Shown piece after piece: positions 1-11,464 of a stretch of DNA of 64,000 nucleotides. The notes beneath the pieces are model-generated. The model saw nothing but the letters and a program-made list of their open reading frames with translations. It was not told the DNA's origin and did not search any database. Position 1 is the first letter of the stretch. Each line of letters begins with the position of its first letter. This DNA is from Takakia lepidozioides (Eukaryota; Streptophyta; Takakiopsida; Takakiales; Takakiaceae), in the NCBI GenBank assembly GCA_030704615.1, contig CM060731.1, positions 70,350,756 through 70,414,755 of the forward strand, given 5' to 3'. A program made the translations under genes and the position numbers.

Positions 1-1843
1 ACGACTCAGTAAGTAAACCGCTGATAAGAGAGTAGGTGCTCTCTTTGTTGATGTAGGGGATTCATAATCTTGTGGCAGAGTCATACAACCTCCTTTCATC
101 TGCAATTGGATGGTGGTCATATAATGCCTGAGTGAAGATATGTGCCTAAGTTGATGAGTAGTTACCAACTGAAGTAGGAATGAGGAAAAAGGTTTATGTG
201 AGGTGATGTGTGGTTTTCAACAGCGAGTTGGCAGTCCCCAAAGATTGGATTTCTTAGGTCCCATCCACTTTCAGAATAGGGTATTGATGTTCAGAGAATG
301 ATGGCATTTAAGTCAGTAATGGCAGGTACATGTAAAGATGTTTATTGATTCACAAGTCGAGTCTGTTGCAAGGTTTTATACTTCACCCACACCACCTGTC
401 CTCATGTGCTTTGTTTGGGTGCAGCCATCAGTGAGGAAACAACATAATGCTGGATACAAGCACAAGGTATGTGAGAACCTTGGTGCAACTCCCTTTGACT
501 ATTCAGAAGGGTTTTCCCTTCGTAACCTCTCAGAGTTTTACAGCTGCTGCTGCTTAGCCACATCTTTTTGGATTATTCTTGGTATTATTATTGGGTCCAC
601 AACTGAAATTGGCTGGAAGGAAATCATATCCAATGTCATATCTTCATTATTATTCCTTCTACTGTCTTATCCAGGCAAATGTGCGGTCATATTACCAACA
701 ATTTGAGGAGCAACAGACGCAGAGTCTGATCGATCAGAAGGTGAAGGAGCATTTGGGGCAGACAGCAGCAGTATTTGCACAGCAACAAGTGGGTGGTGCA
801 TTTCACCAACATTTTTCAGCCTTGCACTCTGGGCAGTACAAGCCCCTTCCCGTGCCTGGGTTGTTACCCTCCAGTCTGCCTGTGCCAGGCGCTGCTCCAC
901 CTTTGTTACCCACAATTCGACCCCCTGTTCTTGCCCCTCCACCTGGAGCTCCTTCAGGTACTTACAAACAGGCACATTGAGCAGTTTTTGTGATGTAAAG
1001 AATTCTTTGTTTCTTAGGGGAACAGGCTGGTGCTCTCAGTCCTCGTATACGGTCTTAATCTCAATCAAACTCACAAGTTTCTGGACTGGAATAGTTTAAT
1101 GCTAGTTGGGGTTTTGTACCAATCAAAATCTACTTTGTGTTCTAGAATTTGTTGGATTGTCCTCCAAAAAGGTCAGGTCCTGAGATCTGATTGCCTTATT
1201 CACGTATGCTCCTTCTGAGCTTCTGGTTGTTGGTGCAAGCGTCAGGACCACTGAATCTAGGAGGCCCTGTCTTTTACCAACATACACGCATCGCAATTTT
1301 TAAGTCATGGTGATGGGTCGCACTTGTCACTGTATTTAAAACACAATGGGTCTATTGACAGGTGGATACAGTGGAACCCCGCCAACCTATAGACCACAAG
1401 TTTCCAGCACGGCACCACAGCAGCAGCCTAATGGGCAGGTGAGGCCACCACTATCATTGACACCACCAGGTGCCCCTGGAGTGCGCATCCCTGCTTCCAG
1501 TGCCCCTTCACCTGCTTCCAATGGACCTCTCTCCAGTGGGCCTTCTGGGGCCTATCAGCAGCAGCGACCACCTGCAACTAGTATGTATAGCACCAGCTAT
1601 GGTTATGGACCTCCCCCAACCAGTGGATCCACAGGGGGATATTCACAACAGAGGCCAAATGGTACCCCTAGCCAAGGACCAAACTATAGCCAGCAGCAGC
1701 AGTCGTCTAGAGGACCACCCTCTGGTCCATCTGCTCAGAACAACTATAGCTACGGCCAGCCAGGAGCCACTCAAGGAGGGCAGAACATACCAAATTCCTT
1801 TGGACCACCACCCCCAGGAGCACCCATTGGTTACAGAAGTTAA
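1..1843 (+). CDS. U1-C: U1 small nuclear ribonucleoprotein C (U1-C), 5' end cut by window
   Basis: U1-C binds the U1 snRNP through an N-terminal C2H2 zinc finger and helps U1 recognise 5' splice sites in the nucleus. Exons seen: 1-8 (end of the first coding exon, codons for His-Asp-Ser, then donor GTAAGT), 425-466, 675-957 and 1362-1843 with stop TAA. All junctions keep the frame. The 42-nt exon encodes PSVRKQHNAGYKHK, the end of the zinc finger with its two zinc-binding histidines. The next exon continues ANVRSYYQQFEEQQTQSLID, the family's conserved helix. The rest is Pro/Gln/Ser/Gly-rich, as in plant U1-C, and ends in PPPPGAPIGYRS. The first Cys pair and the start codon lie left of the window. 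The visible part is about 270 residues, so the tail is longer than in human U1-C (159 residues). Identity is secure from the zinc-finger/helix block. Confidence 0.9.
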
Positions 1844-2734
1844 TGTGAGCACCATTTGTGTGGCCTTCACCCGTAGAGGCTTCTTCAGTCTTCTTTCACA
1901 TGCTTATATCTTGCTGATAGAGGTTTCCATCTGGCATTGCAAGAGATCCAGTCTGTTCTTCTGCATTCAGTTTTGTTAGCAAGAGTAAGCAGTCTGGATT
2001 GCTAAACTGAGAACATTCCTTTGGTAGAGGATTCGGGCCCCTTTCATCAACAATCAAACAGTAACTTTCTATTGGCTGCTGGAAATAGGATGCCTGGCAT
2101 CTTAAGAGTAGTGTCAGAAAAGGTGAATATCTGTTCTCTAATGGTGCAAAATGAAAATCAAGGTGTTGCTGGTCAGTGGTAAGTCTTTCAATCACAATTG
2201 GTGATATACAAGTTGATTATTGTGTTGAGTAATGGTAGGTCATGACTCCTCATCATGAGGAGAAGGTAAGAGAGCCTTCCATCAGCATCCTCAGGGTTGC
2301 AGGTCAGAAGGTTCTGCGTCTGGTGGGTGGACTGCAGCCTCTGGAACATTAAGGAGTCTCGGAAGGTCTACAGCTGCCCCACACTTCACTTGGCCGGTTC
2401 TGTTCTGTAAGCTCGAGTGGGGGCAGTCTGGAGGAGGATGGTTTTACACCTATCTCAGATTTCGGCGAAGTTGCAATGATGACACTTTTGGCAGCTGATG
2501 CAGTGTATGCTTATCTTCTGTGAGTAGTGGTCAGTGAGAGGTCCTCCAAAAGTTGCTAATGACGTCAAATCCTACTCCAGTCATGAAGTTGTTTTCTGGC
2601 TTCTTGAAGCAGGAGGTTTTTCGCAAATCATCGGGGTCCCCAGGTCCAATCTGACACAGCAAATGGGTGTGTAAATTTGCAGCATTTTACACTTGCCAGT
2701 GCCCCACCAGTCTGTGCCGAGTCAGTGCTCCTGA
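1844..2734. other. 3' flank of U1-C, no gene seen
   Basis: No reading frame here has coding character or family resemblance. The first few hundred bases probably include the U1-C 3' untranslated region. I see no repeat termini. Confidence 0.4.
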
Positions 2735-2742
2735 GATTGGAC

Positions 2743-3210
2743 CAGTGTTGTTCTGGTATCAGGCTTAGGACATACCAGACTGGTCTGGTACTAGATGTAT
2801 CACAAAACTTCTGGTCTATATAATGGTGGATGTGTTTTTTTCCGAGATACTGGTATGAGTTTTGAGTATCATGACCACAACACCAGCTGGTATGAGATAT
2901 CAATTCTGGTATCATCCCAAAGCCATCTTTGAATTACAAGTTTATCAAATAGCAAGTATCAAGTGAAAACAAATACAATACACATAAAGAGGTAAGCATA
3001 CATAAGTACAAGTATGTAGGCACATGTGCACATAAATAGTATAGTACACATTCCAGGTAAATGAGGAAGACTGTGGGCGGGGCGTTCTGGTATTGTGGCT
3101 GGTGTGAAATAACTGAGACCAGGCTGGTCTGGAACATGACCAAGTATTCTCCCAAATGACACCAGACTGGTCTGCTATCTATTACCAGTGCATATACTAG
3201 TCCAACACTG
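2743..3210. mobile_element. Non-autonomous hAT-type MITE, 468 bp
   Basis: The element begins CAGTGTTG and ends CAACACTG (terminal inverted repeats). It is flanked by a perfect 8-bp direct repeat, GATTGGAC, at 2735-2742 and 3211-3218. An 8-bp target duplication and CA-starting inverted ends are typical of the hAT superfamily. The interior repeats the motif CCAGACTGGTCTGG and its variants, so it is rich in short palindromes, and holds no transposase. Related ends occur at 36925, 40849, 51197 and 51811. Confidence 0.85.
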
Positions 3211-3218
3211 GATTGGAC

Positions 3219-4983
3219 CCAGAGGGATGCAGAGTGAATGTCAACGTGAAATGGTGTGCCTGGTCATGTGCAGCTTGTCAGTCACCCTTCATGCTCAAAT
3301 CTTTCACAGCACAGCATAATTATACTGTGCTATGTACACCAAATGTCGGGATTGACGTTGAGTGTTGGTGGATTCTCAAGTTTATCAACAGATCTGCTCA
3401 AGTTGGGTCCACAAACGTTCTGTGTGATGTGGATTTGGATACAAAGGTCGCTTTCCTATAGGCTGGTCACGACTCTGGTAGATATGACCTTTTCCTCATT
3501 TCGATTGTCAACTTCAAGATTCAGGTCTACACTTTGTGTTGCAGTCATTGTTGTGGAGACGATATAGAATTGGTTGGTGGGTAGCTCAGTTGGAGAGAAT
3601 TCTGAGTGGGTTGGTGGGCCCCTCCCAGCTTCCCAAGAATGGTGTAGAATCGAAGCAGACATGAACGCATTGCTTTGCGGCGGCCACGTAGAAAAAGATA
3701 TGAAGCGTGGCAGACGCGGTTAAATTTGAGCTCTTTGTGACTCTGCTTTGTGCACTTTTTGCTTGGCACTGAAAGGATCCGGTGGACTCGGCGGGGTAGG
3801 AGACGGTATATTCTTTGCTCTCTCAAAAAATTTCGACCATGTTGGCAACATTTCGCAGAACTTCCTGTACAGAGTTCCTGTAAGTTTAGAAGCGAAGTTT
3901 TCACCATGTCAAGGCTCTCGCAAGGTGCCAGATGGGGCGAAAATGCAGTGGGAGAACCGTGATGTGTGCAGCGTGCAGTTCTTGCTGTAGTAGCGGTTCT
4001 GCCTGCAGGCAGTGATTACTTGAATTTAGCGGAAATGGTGAGCATCAGTTGTCTCTTTGCAACTTAGCCCTCTCTGTACATTATTCTCTTGAGTTTCTAA
4101 TCGGTGCTTTCTTAGAATCTGTCGCATTGCGCACAAATGTATCCTTGGTGGAAGGAGTTTGAAAACTAGTCCGGAAATTTCTCAAGGTAGAATGGCAACT
4201 TGTGTCGAGCTGGCATGGAATGGTCTGTCTCTCAACCTTGTCTATGAGCGAAAGAATCTAGCGCGAAGCTTTCTCGCTTCACGTCACACATTCTTTTGAA
4301 TTCACTGTGAATTTCTTTACATGTCCTGACCTGTTACTAGAAAGTACTCTCCGAGTTTGTCATGGTACCCTTCATAATTCCAGTCAGTATTATTCTTAGG
4401 ATATTAGTAGCGACAGATACACTGGCATATGACACTCTTACACATCATATTGCAGCTTTTCAGTAACTACCTTGTAGAATTCAAATATACTCCTCTGATT
4501 GCTTGGATAAACCTCGGGTGGTGGTTGTGAAAGCAACGGATATTGATTTGGTCAGCCAGCTTAGCCCCTGCTACAAATCCACGATGACCGGGGTCATACT
4601 GTCTTGGACCACGTCATTGTAAAGTGAAGGATGTGCTGCTTATTAGTATGTAAAAGATGGGAGGAGACTCTCTAAGAAAAGAGGTGAATTTTGAGAGGCT
4701 TTGTATGAGTGTAGTTTCCTGGTCCACCATCCAACATACTTTTGGTGTCTTCCAGATAGTTTCAGGTCTCCAATGTAGTGACCAGCTTGTATACTGCCAT
4801 GGTAACCTGTGCCTCACTAAAGTGTGTGAAGAATGCGGGTTGTAAAGAGGCCTGTCTGTATTCAATCCTGTCATCGCAAGGGATCTGCTCTATTACTCTC
4901 TATGTAGGTCCAGCTGTGCTGAATTGGAGATAGCGGTGTCTTTTGTGTTGTTTAACTTTCATCACTGATATTCCGCCTTACAG
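3219..4983. other. Region upstream of the amylase exons; probable 5' end not resolved
   Basis: No confident coding exon. Two short ATG-led stretches could be first exons of the downstream amylase. At 3839 a 13-codon Arg/Ser/Thr-rich start runs into a good donor (CCT|GTAAGT), but it is out of phase with the exon at 4984 unless another exon intervenes. At 4192 a roughly 34-codon start has plastid transit-peptide character but no clear donor before its stop. A degenerate tRNA A-box-like string (TAGCTCAGTTGG) lies near 3582. None is strong enough to call. Confidence 0.3.
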
Positions 4984-7900
4984 GAGACATCATCTCCTAG
5001 CCCGTATATCAGTGTGACTGGAGTGCTACAGAAGGCACCTGTTCTGTCAGGATGCAAGCAATACCATGGGTTCGAGGGGGCTGTCCCTTCACGGCAACCT
5101 CTGGTACAAAACTGTTGGGCCTCCCACTTAAGGACTTCTTTCCTGGGCGAAAGGTATGTACGTGTTGTTGCTTTGAGACAATTTTAAGAGTTCTTCAAGA
5201 GAGCTGAAGTTCTTTGCTCATGTATTTGTGTGGTCAATTAAGCATACAGACTATTATTTTGTTATGCAGGAACTTGCAGCTGCAGAAACATGGACATTGC
5301 CAGAGACGAAACAGACATTGTTTTATTTTCCTTATTGCTGCTGCTCATGAGGTCAGTTGCAAGAGGAATGGTTGACTTCAATTATTCCGTATAGTTTTGC
5401 CCACTCCCTTTGTGTGTTTGTTCCTATCTGAACGAAGCTCACTTTTACAGGGTGAGTGCACAGACATTCTTAACAGCCAAGCAGTCTCTCAGCATTGTCG
5501 AATCCCAGACGATGTCAAGGCTCTCAGAGCTGCCCTGGCAGCAGCTGAGTCCAGAGCCCTTGCTGCAGAAAGGGACACGGAGGAGGCAACGGAAGCCTTG
5601 GCAGTCCAAATACAGGCAAGTGAGAAAAGGTTTGAAGCATTGGAAAGATCTTTAGCAGCTGCAGCAGCTGAAGCAGATGCATGGAAGAGCCGTGCACTGA
5701 CTGTTGAGGACCTTCTGATGGAGGTGAACAAAAGTGATGTTGAAGTCATCGACAATGGGGGAACTATGGAGGAGATACCGAGTAGGGGGCGAATGGAGAC
5801 ACTCTTGGAACATGTCTCTAGGAAGTGGGACCTCCTAGCAAATGGTCCAAGAAGGGAAACTCCAGAGTGGATGCAACATCGCATTGCTGTGGGACTGCAA
5901 GGGCTTGCACCAAGAAAGCCAATGCCAATCACAGAGACTGTCGAAGCTGCAGTGCCTTTAGAATTACCCACCCCTGAAGAAGTTTGGTCCATAGCCGATG
6001 CAAAGGTTAAGGATGACACCTACACTGTGCAAGCAGCTGAGAAGCAGGCCCTTGATTTACAGAGGAAGGTCTTAGAACGCACTCTTCAGCGGAAGACTAT
6101 CAAGAAACAGGTGAAAGATCCAGAAGAGTCAGAAGGAAAATTTGGTGAGTTTTCCCCTATTCCACAGAGCTTCTGAGTCTTTGCAGACTAACAAGATCAT
6201 GAGCTATGGTCAATTTGCATTTTTCCACTTTCACCAGTGGTAAAATATGGTCACCCTTGCTTTTGGAGGTAATTCTCTGCTATGATTCAGTCAGTAGCTT
6301 GCTGCTACCTTTCAGGATCTGGTCTGAGGGTGCATAATGGGTTTCCTTTTGCAGCATCTGGCACAGGAACAGGTCGTGAAATTGTGGTAGGTACTCTCTG
6401 CCATCATCAAATATGTCAGATATCCCCTTGACACAAAAGATTGTCCAGAAGAATATACATGAAAAACAAGTAAGTGAGCATGAGTGGTGGGAAAGGAGAC
6501 GCACATACCATGTTTGAAGTATGATCACTTTCACGCAACCAAGGGGCCACCCTCTAAGCTTTGCATGTACACTTGATTCAAGGTTTTGTACACATACCCT
6601 GACAAAGCTCATTTCTGTTGTTTCAGGCAAGTTACTTAGCGATGTATTGGAAAATGAAACTATGCATCTCAACAGTAGACGATCATACAATGAATGCCGC
6701 CAAGCATGTGTTAAGACTCGAAAACCTCCACTGTGTTGGAGGGTTTTCAACCATCTAAAGGCTGTTGGAAGCAACGGCCAAACTTTAAATAGAATCCTGC
6801 GTGGCATACAATGTAGGCCCACCATGTCTGGAAGTCCTATCCTTTAAATAGCCATGATGTAGTCGGGTGGCCACTTACCACTTGCGCAACATTTGCATTA
6901 CACTCTAATAGAAACCTCAATTGTTACCACATCTGCCTTTCTCTGAACATTCTAGGTTTTGGGGGAGTACACAAGACACAATCACATTCATCACTTCACA
7001 GATTCTGTGTAGATACAGTGAAAGTTGTAGCTTTGGTCAAGTAGCATTCGGTCAATTGGCATCCATAGTATCTTGCATTCAGGGATCTATTTGATTAGTA
7101 CAGGGTGGGAGGCAACGCAAGCTGCATTTGTACCTTGTACTGCAGATACTCCCAGGTATACTAACAAAATGTCGTGTTTGTCATTCCGAGTCCAAACCGC
7201 ATGCGCATATGATATGAGCAACAGATTTCTTTGGGAGTGATGTTTAATTGAGCTGGTACGCTGTACTGGTGGGATAGGGGCCTGAATGTGGGGTTTTGTC
7301 CAGTTTCAAGGCTTCAACTGGGAAAGCTGGAGAAGAAATTGGTGGTTGGAGCTTACACCGAAGGCAGCAGATCTTTCGCAGTGTGGAATTACTACAATTT
7401 GGTTGCCCCCTCCTACCCAATCTGTTGCTCCTCAAGGTACAGCCACTAGTGGGCTGGTTTTTTCTTATGTATTCCAATTTCTCACACTTGGTCAGCATTC
7501 ACTGTCTGACAGCATTAGGTATGTGTCAACAGTTTAGTTGAGTCTGTCATTTTTGACAAGTGTGGTTGTTAGACAATGTAGTTGGCGGAACACCATTTGC
7601 TGAATCTGAAAGATCACTGAAGAACATGTCCAAAGGATTGGTGCAGGTTACATGCCAGGGGATCTGTACAATTTGGACTCAGCATATGGCACAAAGGATG
7701 AGTTAAAGCAGTGCATTGAGGAGATGCACAACCATGACCTCCTGGTAAGTTGAGCTACATTCGAATAATATTATGCTTTTGGGCATATTAATTTCCTTGT
7801 TCTAGCAGCTTACTTGGACAAGGCACCCCATCTTCAGCATTGCGTGGGATTTTTCAACACTTCCTTTCAGTTTTCTCTCTCTCTTGCACTGCTTTTTCCT

Positions 7901-10900
7901 CAAGAGCCTGACTGACTGTGCAAACACAGCTACATGTACCACATCTTTTGCAAGTGGGCTCAACCTCATGCTGTCAAGAAAGATGTCAAGGCCAGCTCAT
8001 AAATCACTGGCATGCTACTTAAAATTATATTCATATTTGTTTTGGATTGGGTCTATGGCTGCAAGGCCACTGCAAGCATTGGTTCGTGACACACCTCCTT
8101 CTCTTGCACACAGACAAAACCTTGAGTAAGAGATCTCTTGGATTTATGCACGTCAACCAAGTTCCTGGACTCAAACAGGTGAGTCCTAGCCTCTGACAGC
8201 AAGGTATGATTGTGCAGGTTCTGGGAGATGCTGTTCTCAACCACCGCTGTGCTCAGAAGCAGGTAATTTCTTGCAATATTTCTGAAGAACCTTCTGGAGA
8301 TAGCAAGAGTCCGTCTCAACGGATTCAAACGATTTTAGAATCAGACAGTATCTTGTACTCCAGTCCAGTTTCCAGCATTCCAGTATTCAAGTCGAATTTC
8401 AAGACAGAAGGATGGGAAGTACGTCTTAATGGTAACATTATTTAAGATTCTGCCTTATCGTCATTCGAATAAGCAACGATTATGTCTTCCATTCTTCTGG
8501 ACTGGGATAAAATCTAATGCATGGACTATTTGACACTGCATGTCTGGGCTCAATGCTGATATTCTGTGCCTGGTGTGGATCGTAGGGCCCAAGTGGTGTG
8601 TGGAATGTGTTTGGAGGCAAACTGGCTTGGGGTCCTGAGGCAATCGTGAAAGATGACCCTAACTTCCAAGGGCGTGGCAATCTATCAAGTGGTAAGTCCA
8701 GTTTTCTCCACCTGGCATAGCGTGATGTCACATAAACATCTGACATGAATCGATGCATCGTCAGGTTCACTAGATACCTTCTCATGAAATATTTTTTTCA
8801 CCATGGGGAGGGACGTGTAGTCAGCCTATGAAAGATCAATTCGGTTCTGTGAACCCCAGTGATGTCCGTTGCAGGGCTCCAAGTTGCATTATCATGCCTT
8901 GGACTTTACAAGCAGGTTGGCTTGCAGATAAGCTGCAGGCTTTGTTAGATCCCGTGGAGGTTGATGACCCAATACCAAATCTTCAATGTTGATCTGTATG
9001 CATATCTCCGTACAATAAAGAATTAAGAATCTGTGTCACGTTTGCAGGGGATATTTTCCATGCAGCACCCAACATTGATCACTCCCAGGATTATGTTCGG
9101 AAAGACATAATAGAGTGGCTGAGATGGTTACAGACTGATTTTGGCTTTGACGGGTGGCGTCTAGACTTTGTCAGGTCTGCTGCCTTCACGAGTTAGCAAC
9201 CAGGTTTTGACTTAAGACCGGGTAGGACAATAGCATGAAGGAAAGTGTGTAAGCACTGGATTGATTAATACATGCAACCTAGTGGTCGTATCCACTAGGT
9301 CTATCCACTGGAGTTTTCTCTAGGGAGTCACTGGTGAGCCGTTGTACTGTAGGCCTCGGCCATTAAGCCCTATCAAGTCACATCTGCATGTGACCACTCT
9401 AGAATGCATGGCATCAGATATCAGATATCCAGTCTTTTGTATGCATTTACAGGACCTGTCTTGGTTGTTGCCTCGCAAGAAAGATGTAAGCAAATTTTCC
9501 TCTGGAACAGGGGCTTCTGGGGTGGATATGTGAAGGAGTATATTGAGGCCACCAACCCTGCATTTGCGATCGGCGAATACTGGGACAGCCTGTCCTATGA
9601 GGGTGGGATGTTGAGCTACAATCAAGGTCCGAACTGATTTTTGTGGTTATTTATTAATTGTTCCACCATTGTCTTTTCGTTTTTCCAGTGATGTGGAAGA
9701 ACTAGGGCTTGTACATCATCAGAACAATGTGAAATGGTTTGATAAGAAAGTATATAGCTTCTCATCAAATGCACACGCTCACACATGAGATGAAGAGGGA
9801 GGCTCCTGCCGAAGGAGGGGTAACTTATGGTGTCACTTCAACCCGAAGGGCTACTGCCTTCCATTGGAAGGTGGACAACTGTAACCGGGGCAATGCGGTT
9901 GCCTAAAAGGTATCCGGTTGACCCAGTTACTTCCCTTTTATAGGTGGGTTGGCTATAATGGGTGGTATACAGCATACACCTATGTAGCTTTGAACCCACG
10001 ACCACTCGTAAGGCGGCCTTGTGCCGTAACCACTGGGCCATCTGCTGGATGCTTCATATGAGATGATATAATGCAACCGACCTTGCTTTAGGTTGGAGGC
10101 TACTCCGTTGCCAATCAAGATCTACTAGTATTTGTTGAGGCAGACTCTGAACTGACGACGTCAAGTGCATACTGAGGTCCAGGGGTCTACCTACCATTCT
10201 CTTGAGCAGGGACTAAAATAGAGGTTGGGTGCAGATTCTCACCGACAGCGCATTATCAATTGGATCAATGCAACTGGTGGCACATCATCAGCATTTGATG
10301 TAACAACCAAGGTAGAAATTTGAAGATGCCTTCATGAATATACCAAGTTAGGGTGGAAGAACTGTTCGATGTTTAACAGCTACAAAGTACAATTGTTTTG
10401 GTCACTCTATCAACTAAAGAATCATCCAATCATGTTTGGTTTTGTAATTGTAGCTGCAGAACGAGTGATGTAAGCTAAGTAGATAGATTGAGTGCCTTTT
10501 GCAGGGCATATTGCACTCAGCTCTACATGGTGAATTTTGGAGGTTGATTGATCCTCGAGGCAAACCCCCAGGGGTCATGGGATGGTGGCCTTCCCGAGCA
10601 GTCACCTTTCTAGAGAATCATGACACTGGCTCCACACAGGTGCTCTTTCTCTTTTTCTCTCCCCCCTCCTCCCCCCAACCCCTGTGCGCCAGGTGAGCAA
10701 GGGGATACACCACAGATCTATTTCCCTCCCACACAATTTCATTTCTCGTACACTCCACCTGTGGAATGAGTTAAGTTCTCAAGGTTACTGCAAGTTTCTA
10801 AGTGAGAGACAGTATTATGATTGATAACACCGGAACTCACCAAGGATTCATATGTTTCCCTTGCTTGCTCTCCAGGGACACTGGCCATTTCCCCGTGATA

Positions 10901-11464
10901 AGGTGATGATGGGTTATGCTTACATACTAACTCACCCGGGGACGGTAAGTGGCACTATGTCTGACAAGGCTCATTTGAACCTTCAATTGATGAGAGTGAG
11001 CTGATAGTACTTGATCATGACTGTTTAACTTGTGTTTACTATCATTGAACTGCATCGTTGACTTGGATTGCTGGGCTTTCTGCTTTGATTTCTGTCTTCT
11101 AAAGGTCCTTGTATTAACGCCATGATTTTGTTTCTGTTTGTTATTGGTTGGACAGCCTGTGATTTTTTACGACCATTTCTACAATTTTGGTCTGCATGAT
11201 CCAATTGCAGAGCTCATTGGTGTTAGAAGACGTACTGGGGTTAACTGCCGCAGCTCGGTCAAGATTTTTCAAGCCACCTTTGATGGCTATGTTGCTCATG
11301 TTGGAGAAAACCTGGTCATGAAAATTGGGCACATCGATTGGAATCCATCCAAGCAAGATGATTTGGTAGGTAGCTGGGAACGGAGTGTGGACAAAGGTTC
11401 AGAGTATCAGGTCTGGGAGAGGATGATTACTTCTGTGTGCATGCAATCAAGAGGACAGGTCTGA
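4984..11464 (+). CDS. AMY3: Alpha-amylase, plastid AMY3-like (GH13), multi-exon
   Basis: Endo-acting alpha-1,4-glucan hydrolase of starch breakdown; the sequence type matches the plant plastid AMY3 group. Exons in frame: 4984-5153, 5270-5351, 5451-6144, 6355-6386, 7304-7436, 7647-7744, 8218-8262, 8586-8691, 9048-9174, 9511-9626, 10235-10311, 10505-10639, 10876-10944, 11156-11464 (stop TGA). Every junction is GT-AG and phase-consistent. GH13 motifs: [11 protein letters not shown] (region I), GWRLDFVR with the nucleophile Asp (exon 9048), AIGEYWDS with the acid/base Glu (exon 9511), and FLENHDTGS with the third catalytic Asp (exon 10505). The N-terminal exons encode an Ala/Glu-rich probable coiled coil where Arabidopsis AMY3 has CBM45 starch-binding domains; no CBM45 is recognisable in the exons found. 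The true start codon and transit peptide lie upstream of 4984 and are unresolved. The last 12 or so residues after VWER do not match the family and may be divergent. Confidence 0.9.
9794..10057 (-). mobile_element. tRNA-derived SINE with structured 3' tail (in amylase intron)
   Basis: The element is flanked by a perfect 9-bp duplication, ATGAGATGA, at 9785-9793 and 10058-10066. On the minus strand it starts with a tRNA-like head: A box TGGCCCAGTGG and B box GGGTTCAAAGC. A body follows, then a 3' tail rich in hairpins (stem CCTTCC/GGAAGG, the string GGCAGTAGCC, then GAAGTG and AGTTAC). The same tail, without the head, recurs at about 34798, 36393, 39918 and 51986. RNA polymerase III promoter boxes plus the duplication support a SINE. 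Confidence 0.85.

Noticed and set aside
3560-3660. tRNA-like string GGTAGCTCAGTTGGAGAG
   Set aside because: The A box looks good, but no proper B box or cloverleaf follows at the right distance; probably a worn SINE or tRNA fragment.
5489-6019. 176-codon minus-strand open frame in the amylase coiled-coil exon
   Set aside because: Shadow of the Ala/Glu-rich sense exon; Ser/Ala-rich with no domain.
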